A DNA stretch of 64,000 bases. Source: Takakia lepidozioides. Lineage: Eukaryota; Streptophyta; Takakiopsida; Takakiales; Takakiaceae. Positions 22,179 through 35,880 of the stretch are shown here, piece after piece. How positions within the stretch are numbered: the stretch's first letter is position 1; every line of letters starts with the position of its first letter. A model generated the notes under the pieces. It was not told where the DNA came from. It saw only the letters and a list, made by a program, of their open reading frames with translations, and did not search any database. Location of the stretch: positions 17,918,001 to 17,982,000 of the forward strand of contig CM060732.1 in assembly GCA_030704615.1 (NCBI GenBank), read 5' to 3'. Both the position numbers and the translations under genes were made by a program.

Positions 22179-25100
22179 ATGCAAGCCATGGCAGGGGCGA
22201 GTGTGGCAGCTACATTCTCGAACCTGAAGCAGGTTGATTGTGTGCCGGGATGCCTGCAGCAGTCAATGGCGGTGGGACTCAAGGGCGCGTTGAAGGTGCC
22301 GGTGACAGTAGCACGCCCTCACAGAGCGCGGACAGCCGGTGTGCGGAACATGGCACCTGAATTGGCAGAGATGGAGCCTGCTTCGGCAGGCAGTCAGCTT
22401 CTGGGTGGGTTGTTTCTGTCCCATTTGCTGTATTTTAGCTGCTCCCCCTCATTTTTCCCACTACCAGTTTCAACCGTAAGCACCGATTGTCCTTCATCCT
22501 GCTCAATCCATCTACTAGATTCTGACCGAATTCTGCTTTATGATTGTCAAATCCGAGTAAAAGGGGTATCCACAAGATGTTATTACGACTCTGGGTTGCC
22601 TGTAGGACTTTGATTCTTCCCAAATGTGCGTGTGACATTCTGATAGACACACAGAAACTCGTTCGTTCTAGAATCGAACACAGTCGTATTCAACACCCGT
22701 ATGTAGTGGCAAAACCTCAAGTCCTACTTTTGGGCTTCCAGTATAGCCTTTTATCTGGGGCACTCCAGTCCGTTGCATGATGGTAATACCAACTGCCCTC
22801 CATCTTCCGTGTCTTAGAAGGGGTGGCTGGATCAGGCTTTTACCATCATCTCATATTATGCAAATTCTCTCCAAATGTTGTTAACTTAGGATTGCCTGAT
22901 TGCTGGGCAAAGGTTGTTAATTGCCGAAATACTACATCACTCGTGCTCAATTTCCTTTTTAACCCTGGCGCACTAGAATCACCTTTCACTGCACTTCAAC
23001 AGTTGATGGGCGCAGCACCAGTCTTGGTAAAAACGAAAATAGTTGTTGCTAGCTATATTAACCAGCCCTTGCCATGTAGAGGGCCTGATACAAGGATTGC
23101 AGGTGGAAACATTGTGCTCTCTTGCTACTCCAATGAGGAGAGGGGCTTTGTTCTTTAGAAAGTTGGAGGTGCACATTTGTCTGAGTCTCTTTCCATCTAC
23201 CCAAATGTAGAGCGAGGTAAGCTGCAAATCAAACTGCAAGATTCTCACTATACCACAATCAGCACATTGAGTTGCTTCAGTGTCCTACCAGCCTGACTTA
23301 TTCTCTCTCCCCCTTTAGCTTCTTTTGGTCCATAGACACTTCAGGGCGTCCAGTGGATGTAATAAATCCTTCCTCTTCTGTATGTGATCTGATGGATTGT
23401 TTGGTACAATGTGGATGTGTGAAAGCAGTTCCCCGGCAGAAGTACTGTGAGGCAATTCACAAACCAGTCAGGCGCAAGACACGGACGGTGCTCATTGGTG
23501 ATGTGGGTGTAGGTAGTGACCATCCCATTCGCGTACAGACCATGACCACTACTGACACCAAGGACGTACAAGGCACCGTGGAGCAGGTGCAGTGATCTCA
23601 AATTTTTTACCTACATTCTGCATGTTGTTGCATAAGAATTGGGGTGAGTGTGCTTCTGCATAGATATGCGTTGTCTTGATAGCTGAACGACACACCTAAT
23701 AATATTGGATAGACATTTGCCTCTCTTTTTGGCGTTCAGGTGATGAGGATATCAGACAAGGGAGCAGACATTGTGAGAATCACAGTGCAGGGGAAGAGGG
23801 AGGCGGATGCTTGCTTTGACATCAAGAACACCCTTGTGCAGAAAGGGTGAGCTAGCTCAAACATCTTGCCTATGTTAGGCCTCAATATACATTCTTGTGG
23901 CTCACCTTGTTCTCTCCAGATCTGCTTTTCTGTTGTGCTAGCCATACACTCAGTTCAAACTTAAATTGATTGTTTTTGGAGTTTGACGCCTTAAGGTGGC
24001 ATACAATTGAACCTGATTGCTGCAGGTATACAATACCATTAGTTGCAGACATCCACTTTGCACCCCCAATTGCCATGAGAGTGGCAGAATGCTTTGACAA
24101 GATCCGGATCAACCCTGGAAACTTTGGTGAGCTACTGCTGCTGGATAACCCGCCCTTATCAAAATAGTAGCTTTACTCCTCCCCCCTCCCATGCTTGCAT
24201 ACTTGCTACTTTGAAAATTGTTGGTTTTTAGAAGAGTAACAGTTGATCACTTTGGGCGTCTCTGGACTCTGGACCCATTTTTTGGATTTGAGAATTCTAT
24301 GGCATCTCTTTGAGAGCTATGATGGCCTCATGTGGGTGCAGCTGTGGCTGCGCACCGTGAGAAGTTTCTCCTCTCAGCCATTTGACATCATATCTTTGAT
24401 TTCACAAATTCATGTAGTAAGAAAAATGAGGTATGTTGGACGGGCCAGCTGATCGGCGAGCCCAATTTGAGAAGCTTGAATATACAGAGGAAGACTATCA
24501 ACAAGAGCTTGAGCACATCGAACAGGTACATCTGCGTTGTCCATGGCAAAGAAATCTGCCTTATGTGAAGTTTTGAGGTGGCACTAGAGAATAAGAAAAT
24601 CATAATTGTCCCCAGGAGAGCTTATGGCGGGATTAAGGGAGGGAGAGAATGTGTGAATTGTTCTTGGGGATTGCTGAATCAATAACACTTCATGCATATG
24701 TTCACAGGTGTTTACTCCTTTGGTGGAGAAGTGTAAAAAATATGGGCGGGCTATTCGAATTGGCACCAATCATGGAAGTTTATCAGACCGCATTATGAGC
24801 TACTACGGTGACTCTCCTAGAGGCATGGTAAGGTTGACTTTTGCCATGACCTTCTGTTATATCCACTGTCTTTTACCCCTTGGATTGGTGTATCTGGGCA
24901 TGGCAAACGAGATTATTCGGACCACAGACGTGGTGATCACAGGTCTTCAGGTTGCATCCAGCTACCTGGTTGTAGTATCCACAGCTCCTCTTATTTTAGT
25001 AGTATCCATTTGTGTAAATCTCTGGACTTTCCAAGTTTTTTCAATAAAAGGACTTATTGAAGACACCTGACTGCTAGCACCACACTCACATAAAACAAAA

Positions 25101-28100
25101 ACGAGGAGACCTTTTCTGAGATTGAGAGTGTGTATTTCCTGGAATGCAGGTAGAATCAGCCTTTGAGTTTGCACGTATTTGTCGCAAACTGGACTTCCAC
25201 AACTTTTTGTTTTCAATGAAAGCAAGCAACCCAGTCGTGATGGTGCAAGCTTACCGGCTACTAGTTTCTGAGATGTATGTTAATGGTTGGGACTACCCCC
25301 TCCACTTGGGTGTCACTGAAGCTGGGGAGGGCGAAGATGGCCGCATGAAGTCTGCCATTGGCATTGGTTCTCTGTTGCAGGTCTGATTTCTCTCTCTATA
25401 TTTTGATGGTTCTCTCAGTGGCTGACTGAAGAAAGTCAAGTTGCGAACCTGGCTAAACCTTCTTCTTTTCCGTGTGTTGATTGTGCTTCCCCTCCCATCC
25501 CCCTCCCCCTCTGAAGAGAGCATCAAGCTCATCCATAGCAGATTGAAGGACTAGTCCCTCTCTCCCGTATTGATGGGAACAAGTTATTGCAGGATGGTTT
25601 GGGCGACACAATCCGTGTGTCATTGACAGAAGCTCCAGAGGAGGAGATTGATCCTTGCACCAAACTTGCCAAGCTTGGAATGAAAATTTCCTCACAGCAG
25701 AAGGGAGTAGTGAGTTTCCACCTTCTCTGCATTTCTGGGTGTCTCCCCCCAATCCCCTGTCTTTTGTGTATCTGCTCAGTAGTGCTTCTAGTTCTCTTGA
25801 AGGCAAGGATACACTGTTAAATCATTGGTGGATGTTTTTGACAGCCTGAATTTACGGAGAAGAACCGGCGCTACTTTGACTTTCAGCGCCGGACAGGCCA
25901 GCTGCCAGTGCAGAAGGAGGTGGGTACTGTTGATTGATGTTGGATGTGTATGTATTTCACTACTGAGAGAGATATTGGTACTTAAAAGCTGAAATGTGCC
26001 AGAGAGATGACATAATCTTTCACTCAAAGCGTCTCTGGGGCACAAATCTCTTCCTTTGCATTGACTGTCTTAGTATAAAACGGTTGTGACAACTCTTACC
26101 TAATGTCATGTGTCCAGGACTGAGCTTCAACATAAGAACATGCGTGGAATTTACTTGTAATAGCTGGTTTGATACATACTTCTGCTTGTGGCGCTGAGCT
26201 GTGTCTCAGTAGCATTTATTTGAGCCTGCTCTTCTCACCACTGTCACTATGATGTACCCTTAGGGGCATGTACCATCCACAGGGAGATAGAAAGAGCTCT
26301 GCTTTTTACAAAGGTAATAGAAACGTGTCAGATTCCTAGAATATTTCTCTCTTTGATCTCTGAATGTCAATATGTGAGCATGTATGCAGGGAGAAGAGAT
26401 AGACTACAGAGGAGTGCTGCACCGTGATGGCTCAGTTCTCATGTCTGTCACCCTTGAACAATTAAAGGTATGCACCTGTCCACGAAAACAGGCTGGCTTA
26501 TTGCTTCTAAGGTTGAAAAGAACCCTTTCATGGACTTGTACTGAGACCTTGCATAACTTTGGTGGTCAACCTTTGGCTCCGTACTTGATAAAAATATGCA
26601 AATTTAACAGTTGTAATTGGTTTCGAGTTTTGTCTGTTCAGAGCTCAAGTGACGAGTTTGTCTGTGTTCCTATGTAACTGTGAGATACACGTGTTGTAAC
26701 ATGCCACCTTGTCTATGGCAGAAGCCGGAAGCACTTTACAAGTCACTGGCCACCAAGCTCATTATTGGCATGCCTTACAAGGTATTGTTTCTTTGTCTGA
26801 GTTATGTCTGACAACTTCATTATTGCTGCAAGCAGTAATGTGCAAATAGGTTCAGACTGTGAGGTTCAGAAATCAGGGACAAGCTAGTTGAGTTATCCGA
26901 CCTTCTCTGTCTACATTAGTCCTTTTTAGCAACATGAGTTAATCATGTTACACTGTTGGGTTGATGCAGGATTTGGCAACAGTTGATACCTTGCTTTTGA
27001 ATGAACTTCCTGCTGTTGAAGACAAGCAATCGGTCAGTTAGCCAGGCTCAGCCATGCTGTGATGTTTCCCCCCTTCATCTTGTAGTTATTAATCAGGGCT
27101 TCCATCTACACAACTTTTCTGCTCTAGGATTGAAATGGCACCGCTTTTCTTCCAGAATTTGGTGGACAAATTTGCATGACGGGTGGCCTGAACCCCCTTG
27201 CTTCAGGGAATGTGGCTTTGACGTCGTGATGGCCATGGTCTTGTGAATGGATGCAGAGGCTAGCAGTGAAGAGGTTGACAGACGTTGGCATGGGAGTGTT
27301 GACCCCCTTGGCGGAGCAGTTGGAAAAGCCCCTTCCCTACGCCATGGTCCTCCTCACCCTGGATGAGGTGGCCTCTGGAGCTTACAAGCTGCTACCTGCA
27401 GGTTACTGGTTACTGTATTCTATATATTCATGTCTAGGCAAAAGAATTTGGTTGCATCAATGTGTTCTTTTCTGGGAAAGGTATTGTTTACTTTTTTACT
27501 TGGCTCATTGTCCTGTTGCTGATATGTAGGGGAATCGATTGTTTTTTATGATAACCAGTGCAAGGTCACTGTTAAATCTAAAATAATATGATGATTTTAC
27601 TTGATCATCTAGGTGATACAGATTCTACTCGGCAAGTTCTGAAGTGACATTATTATGTATGTGCTCTCAACAGGAACACGCCTAGCAGTGAAAGTACGCG
27701 GGGATGAACCTTATGAGCAGCTGCAGTTGTTGAAAACAGTGGATGCCACTATGCTGCTGGCATACTTACCTGAGGATGATGAGAAGTCCAGCCGTGTGCA
27801 TGCCTCCCGCAGGTCTGCTGACATAGCATTCTGATAGTGGGCAGAGGGAAGGACGGGGCTAACAGATGTTTGCAAGAAGAAAGATTCAATTCTAGGTGCT
27901 GCTGGAGATAGCTTGCTGAGGTCTTCTGACCATCACTCCATGCAACAAAGGCTCTCTGTTTGTGAGAGAGCATGGAAAGGGATGCAACCTTTGATATAGT
28001 GGTTGGTGTGCTGCAGGTTGTTTGAGTACTTACAAGAGAGCAAGCTGAACTTCCCAGTTATTCATCACTTGAAGTTCCCTGCCAACACTCTAAGGTGAAA

Positions 28101-29766
28101 ATGGCTATGACTGTAAATGAGTTTTGGTTGCAAGCTTTAAGATTCAGTGTAATTCATTGATTTGTTGGCTATAAAGTTGTCTGTTTACTCTTAGCCCTAA
28201 GGGCCCTTGGTTTGTACTTTGTGACAGATGTCTGAAGTGGTTCCACTGTGTGGGGGATTTTTGCAGAGATGATTTGGTGATCAAGGCAGGTGGTGAGGCT
28301 GGTGCATTGCTAGTGGATGGCCTCGGCGATGGAGTGTTGCTGGAGGCCACAGACCTAGACTTTGAGTTCCTAAGAACTACTTCATTTGGCATGCTTCAGG
28401 GCTGCCGCATGCGTAACACCAAGACGGTACACTCATGTTTCTTGTCATGTACAACCAAATGATACAAAGTTCACAGTGGGCAGTATGTTTTTAAGGAGTG
28501 CTGCTCTTGTTACTCTGGTTTCATCCTGTACCTCTCTTCAGTGCAAGCAATGGAGCCAAGGTGGTTGCTCCTGATTGATGCTCTGAATTGAAGTGGTTCA
28601 CAGGCAACTGGCCAAGAGTTCTCTTGTCAAAGACTCGCTGTCCAGATTTGCGAATTTTGAATTAAGGATTTACCATGCACATTTGCATGCTGATCTATCT
28701 CACCATTATGTTTTGTGCTGGGAAAGAACCAAGACCAGAAGTTTTTGTTTCCAAGTTAAAAGCCTGGTGAAAATTCTGATTGTGTTACTCTTGTTAACCT
28801 CTTGCAGGAGTACATATCTTGCCCATCTTGCGGGCGGACTCTCTTTGACCTCCAGGAGATTAGTGCAGAAATTCGGGAAAAGACAGCTCACTTGCCGGGT
28901 GTTTCGGTAGGTCTTTGTGAATATCTGTGAGTTGCTAGTGCAACTTGGCATAGTTCTAAATGGATTGAAGAGCCCGCACTCATAGACAGAAGGGTGCGTT
29001 CATTGTGTATTTGTTCAGGAACAGAAATGACATGCTCAAGTTACTGGTTCACTTTTTGTCTCTTTCTTTTCCACTATATGCTAATTGACACTTGAAATTG
29101 TAGATTGCGATCATGGGCTGTATTGTGAATGGTCCTGGAGAAATGGCGGACGCTGACTTTGGTTATGTGGGTGGCGCTCCTGGGAAAATTGACCTCTATG
29201 TTGGCAAGGTATGCCCTCGCCTCCACTTGTTCTCTCACGCTATGAACTCATCATTGAGCGATTGATTAGGAATCAGTCACTGTCCGAGTAATAGGGCCAG
29301 ATATTGCTGAAAAGTGAAGTATCTACAAACTTGCATAAATCTCTGAAGAAACATCCAAGGGGCCCTCACACTCTGGGCACTAGGCTGACGGTCAGACTAA
29401 ACAGCAAGATGTCTACCTCTATGCAATAAGTTCACGCAGCTGGGAACAAGGGAACCCACTTGTGGTTTGTGATAAAAGCAAGAATTTTCTGATGGATTGC
29501 CAGGGAACTCTTCTGAACATAAGATCCTCTGGGTTCTTGGTGCACCTTCTTCAGACTGATATTTCCATCCAGCTGGCAAGTTTGTCTATGCTCCAATTTG
29601 CACAGAGAGCAAAATTGGCATGTAAACATGTTGGCCTCTTGTTTTTATGCTGCGTACTCTGCAGGAAGTGGTGCGAAGAGGCATTGCAATGGAAACAGCT
29701 ACTGATGCTCTTATTGGTCTGATCAAGGAGAATGGGCAGTGGGTAGACCCCCCTGTTGAGAATTAG
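22179..29766 (+). CDS. HDS: 4-hydroxy-3-methylbut-2-enyl diphosphate synthase, plastid (HDS/IspG/GcpE), 19 exons, 746 aa
   Basis: Exons: 22179-22404, 23429-23586, 23740-23846, 24026-24126, 24449-24525, 24708-24827, 25150-25380, 25593-25709, 25845-25919, 26390-26467, 26722-26781, 26970-27032, 27257-27401, 27674-27812, 28017-28094, 28267-28426, 28808-28906, 29104-29208 and 29665-29766. All are GT-AG and in phase. The enzyme converts MEcPP to HMBPP in the plastid MEP pathway, using a 4Fe-4S cluster and ferredoxin electrons. The first ~75 residues look like a plastid transit peptide. The TIM-barrel part ([69 protein letters not shown]) is followed by the plant insertion domain. The C-terminal domain has CPSCG and [17 protein letters not shown], giving the three cluster Cys and the Glu. 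Length matches plant HDS (about 740 aa). It appears intact and functional. Confidence 0.97.
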
Positions 29767-30856
29767 ATGACATCAAGTAAGGGCTTGAAAGCCTGAATTA
29801 GTTGGCAGATTCTCTGCCCATTTGTTGTATCACATAATTACCTGTAGGCTGCAGTTTAGTTTGTAGTACAGACTTGATTCAACATTTCTGATTTGTATCT
29901 TCAACTGTAAATGAAACGATAGTTTGAACTAAGCATTTAAAGAGACAACCTCTCTGTTGTACTCCACATAACTTGAATTCTCACCTGCTGCTATCAACTT
30001 TGCAATGAGCTACACTACAGTGGTATTCAATTGTTCCATATCTACGCCCTTAATTCTATTTGAAAGAGGGGGAATGAAAAACTCAGTTCATATGCATAAG
30101 ATGCCACATTGGTTTAGGTCTGTGGGAATTGGCTGGTTGGGTTGCCTCAGCCTTTGCATTGGTCTAGCAGTGAGAAGTTGACTCCTTGCCATATCATATT
30201 AGGATTCCGCTGTATGTTTGTTCTACAAAGTGAGTTCCTTTGCACATAACTACTTGCACAATCAACTCATTTTCAAAATGACTAGGCACTCCAAATTATC
30301 TGCTCCATTGCAGTTTTTTTCTTTGATTTTGAATCAGGCTTGGTTCTCTCCACCTTCTTTGAACTTACAATGCTGCTTCTTTTCCGTCTTGCAAATCTTT
30401 GGCCACCCCCACAACCTCGTTCGCAATGACTAGGCGAGTGAATGAATTCATTCATTCACTCATTGAGTGAATTTCTCAGTTCATTGTTCACAGGTGCGCA
30501 ACTAAGTTTTGTATGTATTTTGCATGAACATGTCATGTGTTCAAGAGACTCACTGATCTTCCATGTATTGCTGTAGCAAAAAAAAAAAAAAATCCTCTTG
30601 GAACATAACCATTGACAATTCACCCCAGAAACAAAAAAACAATAAAAACTACATAACAGCCTTGGCAAGCAGCCATGTTGAGGGAAACAGGCTTGGCATA
30701 AAGGTGGCTTCAACGCCACCTTAATTCCCAGCCCCTATGGAGCACGAGTATACTGTATGTTCTTGTCACGTTAGTAGACTTGTTGCGTTTTTGTACATGA
30801 ATGGAAAAGCTAGATTCTTCAAGATGGATCTTGTTTGGTGGTGGGAAGGCATGCAG
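29767..30856. other. HDS 3' flank with a perfect palindrome; otherwise no feature
   Basis: A palindrome with 12-bp arms (GAGTGAATGAAT-TC-ATTCATTCACTC) lies at 30436-30461, and a run of A at about 30578-30592. No gene is recognised. Confidence 0.5.
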
Positions 30857-30967
30857 GTTGACGCTCAAGTTCTCAATGATTACAGTCCTGTGCAGTGGCC
30901 AGTGGAGACGCCTGGGGACGCTGAGCTTGTAGAATTCAAGGTCCGGCCAAAGATGTCAGAAGAGTAG
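30857..30967 (+). CDS. Orphan terminal exon-like frame, unknown protein
   Basis: A CATGCAG acceptor is followed by a 37-codon frame ending in TAG. It encodes VDAQVLNDYSPVQW, VETPGDAELVEFKVRP and KMSEE, with normal protein-like composition. No upstream exon or family could be matched. It may be the last exon of a lost gene or a chance frame. Confidence 0.2.
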   Translation, partial: VDAQVLNDYSPVQWPVETPGDAELVEFKVRPKMSEE

Positions 30968-31556
30968 TTCATGGCTATCATTTTGGATTATGCCTGTCAA
31001 CATCATCAGATACACAGTGAGTTGTTTCCATGTGGTCCTCAGGCTGTAACTTGACCACAGACTTGGAATGTTCACAATTTCATCAAATCTAAGAATCTTG
31101 TTGCTTAAACTCATTTGTCATTTACTCATGGCCCGGAGGCCTTGCTGGGCTAGCTTGCAAACACTCGTTTCGATACATGAACGAATTCGAGTTTGTCATA
31201 GTTGCCTCTGATTTGGCCTTGCCATGAAGCTTGCACCCACACACACTCACACAAATGAAACCTTCCGTTGTTTGCAAACACTTTGATTCAGAAAATTACC
31301 CAAAACAATTAGCATGGTGGATGTTTCTTGCTTGTGTGGTTTGAACAAATCCAATTCATGACCGCTCAGCTGCAAGGCAGGGTGGCACCATTCTCAGTGA
31401 ATTACGTCAGATGTCCTTCAGACATTAGGGGTTAGGGAAGTCCTCTGCATCATTTGAACAATCACCTTGCATGGCCAAGAAGGTCTCTGCAGAATTACAA
31501 ATGGTCACATCAAGTGACACAAATCATTTTGGTTCAATTTTACCGTTTACTGATTG
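30968..31556. other. No recognisable feature
   Basis: Non-coding sequence between the orphan frame and the end of the PPR pseudogene. A short CA-rich stretch occurs near 31236-31256. Confidence 0.4.
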
Positions 31557-32330
31557 ACCTGTACTCCACACAAGAGCAAAACCCATCTCGGAAGAGGTGA
31601 AAGCGGTTGGTGTCTCATACCACAATTCTCGCCCAGTTCACACTCTTTGAAATGAACTGTGTGACAGTCATCACACACCCGAAGGACTCCCGAAGGACCT
31701 TCTTGATGAGACAGAGAAGCATCCTAGGGGATGTGCCAATCAGCCTGAAAGCAATGGCCAGCTTCTCACTTATGACAAGGAGAACCTCCTCCTCCACACC
31801 ATGTAGTACACTGCCCGTGCCAGGCATGTACCCTTCTGCTTCCTCTGCCCAGACAATCTTCTCAGCTCAGCCTGGATTTCCTTCATTTTTCGATGCATGA
31901 GTGTATGCACCATAATGCCAACCTCAATTGATGCAGGAGCAACCTTGCTCCTTTCTGACAACTCTGACCTTCATCATTTCACTCACCTTTGCATAACCAT
32001 CCCACATGCCAGGTGTAGCATAGATGTTTGATAAAAGCACCTTAGTTGCAGCGTGACCCTGTTGTAATTCCCACTTGCCCAAGAAAAGATTTTTCTGCAC
32101 TTTCTGCCACCTCCACATTGCCATGATTTCTGCAGGCACCCAGTAAGGCCCTCCACAAGACAACATGTGGTTCGATTAGTAAAGGCCCCTGCCTCATCCA
32201 ACCGCCCTGCACGGCCAAGAAGGTCCACCATGCAGCCAAAATGCTCCCATCTAGGAGTGAGGCCATGATGTTGGCTCAGGGAATCCCACTGGTTAGGAGT
32301 GAAGCCATCTGTAGTGTCCACCTTAATCCA
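31557..32330 (-). pseudogene. PPR-DYW pseudogene, 3' half only, several frameshifts
   Basis: On the minus strand, overlapping short frames in all three phases recapitulate the end of a PPR-DYW protein in the right order: [70 protein letters not shown], then CV-MTVTQFISKS, NRFHLFRDGFCSC. Each block corresponds to a block of the PPR-DYW gene at 3.5-6.0 kb. Frames change at least four times, the CGDCH motif is broken and the terminal DYW is lost. The 5' PPR tract is absent. It is dead DNA. Confidence 0.85.
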
Positions 32331-33636
32331 CTACGTTGCTCAATTCTATATTCAAACACAATGCTGTCATATGCAGCAAGCAGGGAAAGAGTCAGTTGTA
32401 CAAGGTCCTTCACACACTGGGCATCTCTGGCCATGCAAATATTATGCTCAAACAGTCTTGAGTCGGCAGTTGTGGTGATTAGGCATGATGAAACTTTGCT
32501 CTTGGTAGAGGTGCAACACAGATATAATGAAAATGAGACTGCTATGTCGGTTGTGATTACTTTTCAGGTGCAATATTTGCACCAAAATATGCATCCACTG
32601 TGGAATTTTGAGGACTGTGCTGGCAATTTTCTCAGAAAATTTGCAACAGAATCGCAGAGATTTTGGCTTGGCAAAACTTAAGCCAAGCGGATTTCCAGTG
32701 CTAAGTGACAGACCAGTATGCTGCAAGATATCTCCTTTCCTATATGCTTCCACCATAGACCATCAAATGTAGAATGGTGGAAAAGAAGGTTGAGAAATTT
32801 AATGAACTGAATTTGAACATGAGTACCTCGATCTCGTGCTCTGAGATGGAGGTGGATTTTGGGGAGTTGTCCACACCAGATTCCGCTTTCAGCACCACTT
32901 CATACGGGCTTCATACTTTCGGTTTGCTTCACAGGGTCCATCCATACTGCCAGACTGTAAGGTGGCACACAAGCCCAGCTTCTTGTACAACCCCAACCCT
33001 ACTTATCATACTGGTTCCTATACTGAATGCGTTTGCTTCTCTCTGTGCTCAAACATGCCACCTCCTGCAAACTGGTCTCCCACAGCATTTGTATTTCACA
33101 GTATGGCTGACGAGGATGTAGCCTCATGATGGAACACAGTGCTCGCAAAATATAAGTTACACAGCATATTTGCGGTCAGAGGATCTCTCAAAAGCGTTTT
33201 GGCTGCCAGGACAGGTCCTCCTCCGACACCGAAGTGGTGAAGTAGTATATTTGAATGTAGAAAACATTGGGGTAATCGCAATCCAGCTACTCCCGCTACA
33301 TTGCGCAAATATCACGCCTCCAGTTCATACTGTGGTGCCTCCTTCAAGAGAGATGATTACGGTAGGTATCGTTACATGGTAGGCACGGTGGTTTAGCAGC
33401 ATCAGTTGCGCGCATTTGTGTACCGAGCATCTGAAACACTGTACACACAAGTGTAAAGGGAGCTTTTGAGACAATTGCAGTGCTAAATGATGATGTTTGG
33501 TGACCGTCCACTTTTCTTCCGTTGACGGTTGAGATGGGTGGGTTCATTGCGTTGAAAGTTGAGTCTCGCGACTGCGGTGGGCCGGATCACTGCAAAGCGC
33601 AAGCGCGGGGGGAGAGAGAAGGTCAATTCCGGGGTG
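32331..33636. other. No gene recognised; includes the p24 promoter region
   Basis: Short chance ORFs only. The last 200 bp before 33637 are the likely promoter and leader of the p24 gene. No TATA box that I would defend. Confidence 0.4.
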
Positions 33637-35642
33637 ATGGGCATGGCTGGGGAGAAAATCCTACAGTGGGTTGCGGTCGTGGTAGCCTGCCTGCTGTGGT
33701 ATGCGAGTCAAGCAGAAGGGATCCGGTTCGTGATTGACAAGAAAGAGTGTTGGGCGCACGAGGTGGTGTTTGATGGGGACACTGTCCATGTCTCCTTCGT
33801 GGTCATCAAGTATGAACATAGCTGGAACGCTCACCAGCAGATTCAGGGCCTCGATCTTATTGTGCGTTCGATTCTCACTCTCTTTCTGATGCTTGACCGA
33901 TCGTATTCTTTTTTTGGACCTGAGTTGCTAGGGGAATTCTTAGTATGCGTAAAGCAGTTTTGGATTTTACCCCTCTCGCTCTCACACACGTGTACTGGAA
34001 GAACAATGGGGCGAGGCTGGTCTTTCCAGAGCTGGTAGATTTTTTCCATCGGGGAGAAAGAGAGAGAGAGTGGCAGAGACTCTGTGTGTGTATACTGTCA
34101 AAGCAACCGATTCACTTGTTCGTAGGTCCTCTCAAATTTATGACCCCACGATCTCCTGGACATGCGTGTAAATCCACTTACTCTATGGATCGGCAACAGG
34201 CAGACTAAGCATTGTGGCTTCCTCTTTACCTTGCCCTCTTTTGGTCCAAGAGGTGTAGCTCTTCTGATCGACGAGAAAGCGTCTTAGGATATATGTTGGT
34301 AAGATTTTACCTTTGTGCACAATTCGAGAGATCCGAAGAACCGTCTGTCCACTTCAATAACATCGAGTTGAACCCAGTTGCAAGTCACAGGCCAAATTTG
34401 TAAGCCTGTGTTGCTTGCCGGAGCGAATGTAAATCTGTAGGTTTTCTTCGAGCATCTGAAGTATGGCTTAGTAGCAGATGGACAGGCCGACAGTAGACCT
34501 CCCCTCTCTGAATACAGGGGGAACAGTGGACTCTGTGTGTGTATGTCAGAGATTGGAACTTACTTTTCTCAATGTGAGACTGTGCTATTTGAAGAGATTT
34601 CTTGTAAACACTAAGGAGAGGCAGGGATATGTTCTGTGGGCAGGTTGAGGCACCAGCAGGCCACCATATCCACACTGTGAAACAAAAAACAGAGCAGAAA
34701 TTTGAGTTCATTGCACACAGGAAGGGGCTCTACAATTTTTGCTTTTACAACCGAGGTTCTGCACATGAGACTGTTGATTTTGATGTCCATATCGGCCACA
34801 TCCCAATTGTAGAGCATCTCAAGGATGGTGTGTACGTTGAACCCACTCATTTGTCTGGCATTCGCTGTCTTGCAAAGGTGTTGAGCCCACCCTCAGTCAT
34901 GTTTGTCTCTTACTCCCGTCAACGTGACCTACTAACAGACAGCTCTTTGAGATCCAAGAGTGAAATTGTTCATGAGATTTTGTATGCGAACCATGACCCT
35001 TCTGCCTGGTCTGGGTGAAAGAGAAAGGGTGAGGAGGAGAAGATCCTACCAAAGCTCTAATCATACTCTAAAGTTGGAAGAGACTATCATGATAGGACTT
35101 GCAACATGATATGCTGGCAACAATTTTATCCTTGATTGACTGATGTCGTGCTAAATCCTGTGGGCACAGAGCATATTGATCCTTTGATGGCACAGATTGG
35201 AAGGCTTGAGGAGGCGCTCTACTCTGTGGAATTCGAACAGCACTGGCTCCAGGCAACAACTGACCAGCAGGCCTCGAGTGCGCCCTTTACCCTTTCCCTC
35301 ACCTAGGCTGTAGTTCCACCATCTGGCAAAAATTGACCTGTGTGAGTCGAGTTTTTGAAATCACTCTTGTATCACTGCGTTTTTCCTGTTTCTTTCTATG
35401 GATGTTAAATGAAGAGTCACCTTGGCATTTAGTGATTAGGTGCTGTTAAAGGTGTTTGCTTGCATATTTCCCTCACCGCAGACTAAGGCCGCCGGTGGGA
35501 TGGTGCAGTAAATAAGCGAATGAGCAGACGTATACTTTACAAGGCCATTTTGGAATCAGTTGCACTAGTTGCGACTAGTGTTCTCCAAGTTGTCCTACTG
35601 AGGCGTCTCTTTGAGAAGAGGCTGGGCAACTCACGGGTGTAG
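33637..35642 (+). CDS. p24 family cargo receptor (EMP24/GP25L, beta-type), 4 exons, 216 aa
   Basis: Exons: 33637-33861, 34644-34827, 35169-35276 and 35509-35642 (TAG), all GT-AG and in phase. A signal peptide (KILQWVAVVVACLLWYASQA) precedes the GOLD domain, which starts IRFVIDKKECWAHEVV and contains GDTVHVSFVVIK, KFEFIAHRKGLYNFCFYN and HETVDFDVHIGH. The two conserved Cys (KKEC and NFCF) are present. A coiled segment (RLEEALYSVEFEQHWLQATT), a transmembrane helix and the short cytosolic tail LLRRLFEKRLGNSRV follow; the tail is very close to plant p24 beta3. p24 proteins sort cargo in COPI/COPII vesicles between ER and Golgi. A second in-frame Met at 33643 is an alternative start. Confidence 0.95.
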
Positions 35643-35689
35643 CTTATTTCACATCCTTCAGCAGCTCTCTTTGTCTCTCTGCAGGGTTC

Positions 35690-35880
35690 TTTTAGCCACA
35701 AGGCTACCGGTAGCAGTTTTACAAGTACCTCTCTCTCTCTCAAAGGTAGAGTCCCTCACAGCGGTAGTGCCTGTTCCCTTTTGTTCCACCCAAACTGGGT
35801 GTGGGGTCTATGGCCACAAAGCTACGGCAACGTCGTCTTATGAGTACATTCTCTCTCTCTTTCTCTCTCTCTCTTTCCAT
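35690..35880 (+). repeat. LINE 3'-tail-like dispersed repeat, 5'-truncated
   Basis: The segment 35765-35850 (GTTCCCTTTTG, CAAACTG-G-G-GGGTC, ATGGCCACAA-GCTACGGCAA, GTCTTATGAGTACATTCTC) matches 39150-39240, which lies just after a LINE ORF end. It is therefore probably a 3' fragment of the same LINE. A (CT)n run follows. Confidence 0.55.
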
